From the NCBI GenBank assembly GCA_023409955.1, contig JAEYQQ010000103.1:1-11146 (forward strand): a DNA stretch of 11,146 nt, written 5' to 3'. The notes beneath the pieces are model-generated. The model worked only from the letters and a program-made list of their open reading frames with translations, did not search any database and was not told where the DNA came from. A program made the translations under genes and the position numbers. Numbering within the stretch: the first letter of the stretch is position 1; each line of letters begins with the position of its first letter. The DNA comes from Bacillota bacterium (lineage in GTDB: Bacteria; Bacillota; Clostridia; Christensenellales; Aristaeellaceae). Below, one piece after another: positions 6,307 to 11,146 of the stretch.

Positions 6307-7935
6307 TCAGTACATACCGCCCATTCCGCCGCCGGGAGCCGCAGGAGCGGGTTCGGGAGCAGGAATATCGGTGACAAGGGATTCAGTGGTCAGCAGCAGG
6401 GCAGCCACGCTGGCGGCGTTCTGCAAGGCAGAACGGGTCACCTTGGTGGGATCGATGATGCCGCGGTCTACCATGTCCACATACTCGCCCTTCAAAGCGT
6501 CGTAACCATAACCCACCTTATGGGCATTCTTCACATTCTCCACGATGACGCTGCCTTCGATACCGGCGTTGGCAGAGATCTGACGAAGGGGTTCTTCCAG
6601 AGCACGGAGCACAATCTGCACGCCGGTCTTGGCATCGCCTGCATACTTGGTCAGTTCAGCCTGAACCTTGGAGGAAACGTTCAGCAGAGCCACACCGCCG
6701 CCGGGCACAATGCCCTCTTCCACAGCAGCACGGGTAGCAGCAAGAGCGTCTTCAATGCGCAGCTTGCGCTCCTTCATTTCCACTTCAGTGGCAGCACCAA
6801 CCTTGATGACGGCTACGCCGCCAGCCAGCTTGGCCAGACGCTCCTGGAGCTTTTCACGGTCATAATCGCTGGTGGTTTCGGCGATCTGAGCCTTGATGCT
6901 GGCAACGCGGCCATCGATTTCAGCCTTGTCGCCATTGCCTTCCACAATGGTGGTGTTCTCTTTATCCACCTTCACGGTGCCGGCACGGCCCAGCATATCC
7001 AAGGTGGCTTCTTTCAGGTCAAGGCCCAGTTCTTCGGTGATGACCTGGCCGCCGGTTAAGATAGCGATGTCACGGAGCATTTCCTTACGGCGATCGCCAA
7101 AGCCGGGAGCCTTGACAGCCACAGTGGTGAGAATGCCGCGCAGCTTGTTGAGCACCAGCATAGCAAGAGCTTCGCCTTCCACGTCTTCGGCAATGATCAA
7201 AAGCTTCTTGCCGGTTTGGGAAACCTGCTGCAGAACAGGCAGGATCTCCTGGCTGTTGGAGATTTTCTTGTCGGTGATCAGAATCAGCGGATCATCCAAT
7301 ACTGCTTCCATTTTGTCGGTATCGGTGACCATGTAAGCGGAAGCATATCCGCGGTCAAACTGCATGCCTTCTACTGTGGTCATTTCGGTCTTCATGGTCT
7401 TGCTTTCTTCCACAGTGATGACACCGTCTTTGCCTACGGTTTCCATGGCTGTGCTGATCAAGCGGCCAATTTCTTCATCACCTGCGGAAATGGAAGCAAC
7501 CTGCGAAATGGCCTGCTTGCTGGTGATGGGCTGGCTGATTTCCTTAAGACCGGAAACAGCGGCTTCCACAGCAGCTTCAATGCCCTTCTTCAAAACCATG
7601 GGGTTAGCACCAGCTGCTAAATTCTTAAGTCCTTCGCGGACGATGGCCTGGGCCAACAGGGTGGCGGTGGTGGTGCCATCGCCAGCAACATCATTGGTTT
7701 TGGTGGCAACTTCCTTCACCAGTTGAGCGCCCATGTTCTCAAAGGGGTCTTCCAGCTCGATCTCTTTGGCAATGGTCACGCCGTCATTGGTGATGAGGGG
7801 CGCGCCAAACTTTTTGTCCAGTACAACGTTGCGGCCCTTAGGTCCCAACGTAATCTTTACGGTATCAGCCAGGGCATTAAGGCCCTTTTCCAATGCACGG
7901 CGTGCGTCCTCGCCGTATTTCAACTGCTTAGCCAT
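6307..7935 (-). CDS. groL: 60-kDa chaperonin GroEL
   Basis: A full-length 542-residue group I chaperonin, the ATP-driven double-ring folding chamber that works with GroES. Visible hallmarks are the N-terminal AKQLKYGEDARRALEKG, the nucleotide site (LGPKGRNVVLD 30-40, NDGVTIAKEI 50-59, VAGDGTTTATLL 83-94 with the metal-binding Asp of GDGTT), the substrate-binding apical domain with PGFGDRR, the AAVEEGIVPGGG signature near residue 405, and the flexible GGGMGGMY tail. GAGGAGG 8 bases before the ATG gives a strong start. It follows groES by 33 bases in one operon under CIRCE control, and a UUCG terminator closes it. Nothing unusual was noticed in the sequence. Confidence 0.99.
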   Translation of the reverse strand: MAKQLKYGEDARRALEKGLNALADTVKITLGPKGRNVVLDKKFGAPLITNDGVTIAKEIELEDPFENMGAQLVKEVATKTNDVAGDGTTTATLLAQAIVREGLKNLAAGANPMVLKKGIEAAVEAAVSGLKEISQPITSKQAISQVASISAGDEEIGRLISTAMETVGKDGVITVEESKTMKTEMTTVEGMQFDRGYASAYMVTDTDKMEAVLDDPLILITDKKISNSQEILPVLQQVSQTGKKLLIIAEDVEGEALAMLVLNKLRGILTTVAVKAPGFGDRRKEMLRDIAILTGGQVITEELGLDLKEATLDMLGRAGTVKVDKENTTIVEGNGDKAEIDGRVASIKAQIAETTSDYDREKLQERLAKLAGGVAVIKVGAATEVEMKERKLRIEDALAATRAAVEEGIVPGGGVALLNVSSKVQAELTKYAGDAKTGVQIVLRALEEPLRQISANAGIEGSVIVENVKNAHKVGYGYDALKGEYVDMVDRGIIDPTKVTRSALQNAASVAALLLTTESLVTDIPAPEPAPAAPGGGMGGMY

Positions 7936-7968
7936 ACATATTACCTCCTCTTATTTCGGTTAAAAGTA

Positions 7969-8253
7969 TTATTCTACGATAGCCAGGATGTCGCTCTGGC
8001 GCACGATGATCAGCTCTTTATCATCGACCTTAACTTCGGTGCCGGCATACTTGCTGTAAATCACCTTCTGGCCAACTTCTACCTGCATTTTGACTTCCTT
8101 GCCGTCTACCAGACCGCCGGGGCCAACTGCCAGAACTTCTGCCATCTGAGGCTTTTCTTTGGCAGTACCTGGCAAAAGAATGCCGCCTTTAATGGTCTCG
8201 CCTACTTCAATGTTTTTGATGACAACCCTGTCACCTAATGGCTTAACGTTCAT
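7969..8253 (-). CDS. groES: 10-kDa co-chaperonin GroES
   Basis: A 94-residue co-chaperonin that caps the GroEL ring. It shows the family opening VKPLGDRVVIK, the mobile loop with GGILLPGTAKEKPQ (23-36, of which Ile-Leu-Leu contacts GroEL), the EVLAVGPG strand, and the closing KVIYSKYAGTEVKVDDKELIIVRQSDILAIVE region (described by its ends VIYSKYAG and DILAIVE). GAGGAGG stands 6 bases before the ATG. It is the first gene of the groES-groL operon, with the CIRCE operator 36 bases upstream of its start, so it should be induced by heat or misfolding stress through HrcA. Confidence 0.99.
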   Translation of the reverse strand: MNVKPLGDRVVIKNIEVGETIKGGILLPGTAKEKPQMAEVLAVGPGGLVDGKEVKMQVEVGQKVIYSKYAGTEVKVDDKELIIVRQSDILAIVE

Positions 8254-8288
8254 GTTTATCCTCCTCGCTGCATCGAATCTTCATATTG

Positions 8289-8315
8289 TTAGCACTCGAT
8301 TAAAGTGAGTGCTAA
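8289..8315 (-). promoter_or_regulatory. CIRCE operator (HrcA binding site)
   Basis: TTAGCACTC (8289-8297), nine spacer bases, and GAGTGCTAA (8307-8315) match the consensus CIRCE inverted repeat perfectly. It lies just downstream of the predicted groESL transcription start and within the leader, the usual place for HrcA repression. Confidence 0.98.
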
Positions 8316-8328
8316 ACCGCACGTGCAT

Positions 8329-8357
8329 AGTTTACGGTATTTCTAATTAGATATCAA
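8329..8357 (-). promoter_or_regulatory. Sigma-A promoter of groES-groL
   Basis: On the minus strand TTGATA (8352-8357, 5/6) and TAAACT (8329-8334, 4/6) are 17 bases apart. The predicted transcription start (about 8322) is immediately upstream of CIRCE, consistent with HrcA blocking initiation. Confidence 0.8.
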
Positions 8358-8506
8358 GTGATTACCAATTGCAAATAAGGCGTAATTATTTGATATTTGA
8401 TTGATTTTTATGATTGAGGCTATAATTCAAACCCTTACTCTAGTTATCTCGTATTATCTTTATTTTTCATACATTTTTATAATTTCATTTATCGGAAGAA
8501 GCTTTA

Positions 8507-8515
8507 TGATATAAT
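8507..8515 (+). promoter_or_regulatory. Extended -10 promoter for mutY
   Basis: TGATATAAT (8507-8515) is a perfect extended -10 element (TGN-TATAAT), with no good -35 at 16-18 bases, as is common for this class. Transcription would begin near 8522, giving a leader of about 40 bases that contains the mutY Shine-Dalgarno. A second, more distant possibility is TTGATT (8397-8402) with TATAAT (8421-8426), spacer 18. Confidence 0.65.
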
Positions 8516-8545
8516 AGAAAGCATGATTAATCAAGCTCATGTACG

Positions 8546-8553
8546 AAAGGGAG
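8546..8553 (+). promoter_or_regulatory. Shine-Dalgarno that places mutY initiation at an AUU codon
   Basis: AAAGGGAG (8546-8553) is the only good ribosome binding site ahead of the conserved MutY N-terminus. It is followed by three in-frame ATT codons (8555, 8558, 8561); spacing to the third is 7 bases and to the second 4. No ATG, GTG or TTG occurs in this frame between the upstream stop TAA and the ATG at 8675. Confidence 0.6.
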
Positions 8554-8560
8554 TATTATT

Positions 8561-9619
8561 ATTTTCGCACAGACATCCATTGCTCATCTTTTACTAGCAT
8601 GGTACGATGCGCATAAGCGCTCTCTACCCTGGCGGGATATACACGACCCGTATGCCATATGGATTTCTGAGATCATGCTTCAGCAGACCAGAGTAGAAAC
8701 CGTGCTATCCTATTATCCGCGCTTTATGGCTCGCTTTCCAACTGTGCATGCACTGGCTCAGGCACCGGAGCATGATCTACTGAAAGCCTGGGAGGGGCTG
8801 GGATACTACAGCCGCGCCAGAAATCTGCAAAAGGCAGCGAAACAGATCGTAGAAGCATTTTCAGGCCGACTGCCTGAAACAACGGAAGAACTATTGACCC
8901 TTGCCGGTATCGGGCCTTATACGGCTGGAGCAATTGCCAGCATTGCCTTTTCTGTCAAAACTCCTGCAGTGGATGGAAATGTAATGCGGGTTGTAAGCCG
9001 CTTGATAGGTATTAGAGAAGATATCGTTATTCCAAGCATAAGCAGGCAACTATATGATGATGCAGCTTCCCTTGTGCCAGAGGATCGGCCCGGAGACTTC
9101 AATCAGGCAATGATGGACCTGGGCGCCACCATCTGCACCCCTGGTACCCCTTCTTGCGATAATTGTCCGCTGGTACAATGCTGTGATGCATATGCTACAG
9201 GAGATGCAGACCTCCTGCCCATCAAGTCAAGAGGGCAGCCACCTAAACAAGTCAGCATGGGCGTAGGCCTTGTTATATGCAAGCAGAAGGTTTTGATTCA
9301 AAAGCGTCTGACAAAGCTGCTTGGCGGTTTATGGGTGTTTGCATTGCTGGAAGATGACAACTCACCGCAGGCAATGAAAAATCACCTTCATACGCTGGGA
9401 TTGGGTGCTGTATATAAAGGTGATTTAGGTGAAGCACGGCATATCTTCAGCCACCGGGTTTGGAACATGCGTTTGATGCACTTTACTGTAAAAGAGATAG
9501 CAGAGATAAAAGACAGCCGTTGGGTCTCCCTAAAAGAGCTTTATGAACTTCCTCTCCCCACTGCTATGAAGACTGCGAAGAAGGAAGCTGAAAAATTGCT
9601 AGCTTCTAATGCTGATTGA
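8561..9619 (+). CDS. mutY: Adenine DNA glycosylase MutY (apparent AUU start)
   Basis: A MutY glycosylase that removes adenine mispaired with 8-oxoguanine. From the ATT at 8561 it has 352 residues, the normal family length. The N-terminal helix and LPWRDIHDPYAIWISEIMLQQT block (22-43, catalytic Glu37 in SEIMLQQ) begin well upstream of the first ATG (8675), which would cut off the catalytic Glu. WEGLGYYSRARN follows. A helix-hairpin-helix is LAGIGPYTAGAIASI (114-128), the catalytic Asp138 is in VDGNVMRV, and the 4Fe-4S cluster ligands are C192, C199, C202 and C208 (CX6CX2CX5C). The C-terminal Nudix-like domain carries the FSH loop (296-298) that reads 8-oxoG. There is no canonical start codon in frame; AUU behind AAAGGGAG is the best candidate. 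A base error or mutation at the start cannot be excluded. It is divergent from groES and convergent with the thioesterase gene. Confidence 0.93.
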   Translation: MFAQTSIAHLLLAWYDAHKRSLPWRDIHDPYAIWISEIMLQQTRVETVLSYYPRFMARFPTVHALAQAPEHDLLKAWEGLGYYSRARNLQKAAKQIVEAFSGRLPETTEELLTLAGIGPYTAGAIASIAFSVKTPAVDGNVMRVVSRLIGIREDIVIPSISRQLYDDAASLVPEDRPGDFNQAMMDLGATICTPGTPSCDNCPLVQCCDAYATGDADLLPIKSRGQPPKQVSMGVGLVICKQKVLIQKRLTKLLGGLWVFALLEDDNSPQAMKNHLHTLGLGAVYKGDLGEARHIFSHRVWNMRLMHFTVKEIAEIKDSRWVSLKELYELPLPTAMKTAKKEAEKLLASNAD

Positions 9620-9620
9620 C

Positions 9621-10355
9621 TTATTTTCTATGTTGTAAGATTCCACCAATTTCGAAATGACGTTTATCCTTGTGAAAGCCAAACAAACTGAATGCATCAC
9701 CATCGCGCTGAAGCTTAAGTGTCATATCCTGATCGGGACATACCTCGGCATCATAATTAACGCTGACGGATGCAATGCATTTCTCTTTCAGCAGTTCATA
9801 CCCCAATGCATCACAGAGCCAATCCATGTACTTGGCATTGTTCACATGATAGTTAACATCCAAGTCTGTATATGCTGGCTTTCTCTGAAGTAATGTATCC
9901 TCTCCACCTATCTCGATAACAGTCGACGGTAAACCCATAGGCAGTTCTAAGCTGCTATTATCTGGAATAAACGGAATCGCAACGTCAGGTGATGCCATCT
10001 TTCTTGTTTGGATATCAAGTAGTGCCCACAAACTGCAAGCATAACCAATCCTGTTCCCTAATGAGTTTTTGAAAACAAAGTATCTGGGAAAGAACCAACG
10101 ACGGTTTTTTACCGGAAATGTCTCTACAGTAACCGTATCCCCGATACATGGATAAGCATCAATATGCACTTCTACCCTAGACAAAATCCATACAATCCCC
10201 ATTTCAAAAAGTACTTCTCGGCCGCAGCCTAGAAGATGGGAATGCACCCCGCTTACCTCTTGCATCGCTTCAAAGATACTACTTAGCCGCCAGGTTCCTT
10301 GATAATCGCAATCTCTTGTTCTAAGTAATAAATCTTCTTGGTAGGTGTTAAGCAT
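9621..10355 (-). CDS. Acyl-ACP thioesterase (FatA/FatB-like, double hotdog)
   Basis: A 244-residue acyl-ACP thioesterase, which hydrolyses acyl-ACP to free fatty acid. It has two hotdog halves: the first covers about 5-130 (DCDYQGTWRLSSIFEAMQEVSGVHS, described by its ends, with the central helix at 24-36, then VWILSRVEVHI and RRWFFPRYFVF), and the second about 150-240 with YTDLDVNYHVNNAKYMDWL (162-180). That second motif contains the Asn168 and His170 matching the catalytic Asn/His of plant enzymes. There is no signal or transit peptide. The ATG overlaps the end of the Nudix gene by 8 nt (AATAATGCTTAA), and AAAGGA lies 10 bases upstream, so translation is coupled. Its stop is one base from that of convergent mutY and no terminator separates them. 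The acyl chain-length preference cannot be told from sequence. Confidence 0.9.
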   Translation of the reverse strand: MLNTYQEDLLLRTRDCDYQGTWRLSSIFEAMQEVSGVHSHLLGCGREVLFEMGIVWILSRVEVHIDAYPCIGDTVTVETFPVKNRRWFFPRYFVFKNSLGNRIGYACSLWALLDIQTRKMASPDVAIPFIPDNSSLELPMGLPSTVIEIGGEDTLLQRKPAYTDLDVNYHVNNAKYMDWLCDALGYELLKEKCIASVSVNYDAEVCPDQDMTLKLQRDGDAFSLFGFHKDKRHFEIGGILQHRK

Positions 10356-10872
10356 TATTCATCAGTCCTTTTTCTATAGCTTTCTTCAAACAACGTAAGA
10401 TGCCGTCCTTGTAAGTAAGCTTCCAGAAAAAATCAGGTTTATCCATCTCCGATTCTAGTTGATTGATGTCTACCCATTTAACATCATCCACTTCATCCGG
10501 CTGAAGACACAGCTCTTCTGGAGCAATATTCTGATGGATTAGCCATACATCCTTATGACAACGTCCAAATGTATCCTGTAATACGATACGAGCGTTATTC
10601 ATATTAGGCTTTATGCCAAGTTCCTCGCTTGTCTCCCTAAAGCATGCTTCTTGGCTATTCTCACCGGCAATGGCAGCGCCACCGGTACAGTACCATAAGC
10701 CTGCACCGACTTTCTTTTTTGTAGATCGCTGCTGTAAAAGCACCTGACCTGCATCATTCAAAATCCATACATCTACCGCTAGATGATATTCTTCATCTGT
10801 CAGGATTTGACCACGATATGCGGTTTTGCCAAGCTTCTGTCTGGTAACATCATATAAATCCCACTTTTCCAT
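10348..10872 (-). CDS. Nudix hydrolase (isopentenyl-diphosphate-isomerase-like subgroup)
   Basis: A 174-residue Nudix protein that hydrolyses a nucleoside or other diphosphate linkage; the substrate is unknown. The N-terminus MEKWDLYDVTRQKLGKTAYRG and the HLAVDVWILN strand are typical of the Nudix subgroup often annotated near Idi. The Nudix box (G65-x5-E71-x7-R79-E80-x2-E83-E84-x-G86-I87) is complete, with Thr81 where a hydrophobic residue is more usual. ATG 10872 is preferred over a GTG four codons upstream because GTGAGGT is 6 bases before it and homologues start with MEKWDLYD. It is the first gene of a two-gene operon with the acyl-ACP thioesterase, overlapping it by 8 nt. True IPP isomerase activity is not claimed: the match is to the general Nudix subgroup. 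Confidence 0.88.
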   Translation of the reverse strand: MEKWDLYDVTRQKLGKTAYRGQILTDEEYHLAVDVWILNDAGQVLLQQRSTKKKVGAGLWYCTGGAAIAGENSQEACFRETSEELGIKPNMNNARIVLQDTFGRCHKDVWLIHQNIAPEELCLQPDEVDDVKWVDINQLESEMDKPDFFWKLTYKDGILRCLKKAIEKGLMNNA

Positions 10873-10902
10873 ATAATACCTCACTATGATTAACTTCTTC
10901 CT

Positions 10903-10931
10903 ATTGTATGACTATCATAGCATCTTGGCAA
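10903..10931 (-). promoter_or_regulatory. Sigma-A promoter of the Nudix-thioesterase operon
   Basis: On the minus strand TTGCCA (10926-10931, 5/6) and TACAAT (10903-10908, 5/6) are separated by exactly 17 bases. The predicted start near 10896 gives a leader of about 24 bases containing the GTGAGGT ribosome binding site. Confidence 0.8.
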
Positions 10932-10948
10932 CTGTAAGATTACCATTA

Positions 10949-10994
10949 TATCTAATAGATCGTTATCTATCGGACTATTATCTATGTATATCTA
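10949..10994. repeat. Four TATCTA direct copies upstream of the Nudix promoter
   Basis: TATCTA occurs at 10949, 10964, 10979 and 10989, so successive starts are 15, 15 and 10 bases apart, with TTATCTAT at the middle two. The region lies just upstream of the -35 box and between the rRNA terminator and the Nudix operon. It may be a simple AT-rich run or a regulator-binding array. Confidence 0.3.
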
Positions 10995-11019
10995 TACTGT
11001 CATTCTATTTTCTACATAC

Positions 11020-11049
11020 AAAAAAGAGCATCTAATTTCTTAGATGCTC
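11020..11049 (-). terminator. Rho-independent terminator of the rRNA operon
   Basis: On the minus strand a perfect 10-bp stem (GAGCATCTAA and complement, 11040-11049 with 11026-11035) with a GAAA tetraloop is followed by six Ts. It lies a few bases after the 5S rRNA 3' end. Confidence 0.95.
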
Positions 11050-11054
11050 CATGG

Positions 11055-11146
<92 letters not shown>

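Noticed and set aside
6280..7059. Long plus-strand ORF of 259 codons antisense to groL
   Set aside because: It is the shadow of the highly biased groL coding frame, has no recognisable protein motifs, and overlaps the groL terminator and 3' end.
7723..8238. Plus-strand ORF of 171 codons across groL and groES
   Set aside because: It lies antisense to two certain genes and shows no family features.
8675..9619. mutY starting at ATG 8675
   Set aside because: This start would remove the N-terminal helix, LPWR and the catalytic Glu, all encoded in frame just upstream.
10348..10884. Nudix gene starting at GTG 10884
   Set aside because: ATG 10872 has GTGAGGT at 6 bases and gives the family-typical N-terminus.

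Overview
The window looks like a chromosomal housekeeping segment of a low-to-mid GC Bacillota, most likely an anaerobic member of the Clostridia. The evidence is strong AGGAGG-type ribosome binding sites, sigma-A-type promoters, a textbook HrcA/CIRCE operator in front of groES-groL, simple hairpin-plus-U-tract terminators, and a phasin/UbiB gene pair of a kind I associate with Clostridia. Placement below the phylum is inference.

Layout from left to right. (1) The 3' part of asnS (asparaginyl-tRNA synthetase, + strand) ends at 472 and has a strong terminator. (2) An AT-richer stretch of about 400 bp without an intact gene (579-974) carries a possible broken reading frame and a small palindrome. 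(3) A long minus-strand block follows, read right to left: a DUF4097-like repeat protein (5412-6164), ybaB (4999-5337) with its own near-consensus promoter, recR, rmuC, a phasin-like coiled-coil protein, and an AarF/UbiB-family kinase-like membrane protein. ybaB-recR-rmuC groups a nucleoid protein with two recombination genes. The phasin and UbiB genes overlap and are probably translationally coupled. (4) groES-groL (minus) has promoter, CIRCE and terminator all recognisable. (5) mutY (+) is divergent from groES. Its conserved N-terminus extends upstream of the first in-frame ATG, but no ATG, GTG or TTG is available, so it seems to start at an AUU codon behind a good Shine-Dalgarno. (6) A minus-strand two-gene operon, Nudix hydrolase then acyl-ACP thioesterase, overlaps by 8 nt and ends one base from the mutY stop. 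(7) The 3' part of a 5S rRNA gene (minus) with its terminator marks the end of an rRNA operon that continues past the right edge.

These genes serve translation (asnS, 5S rRNA), protein folding (groESL), DNA repair and recombination (recR, rmuC, mutY, ybaB), nucleotide sanitation or isoprenoid-type Nudix chemistry, and lipid metabolism (thioesterase, UbiB). I see no CRISPR array, prophage, transposase or defence island. The observations most worth following are the non-canonical mutY start, the regular 19-residue VSG repeat of the DUF4097-like protein, the overlapping phasin/UbiB pair, and the possible gene relic between asnS and ubiB.
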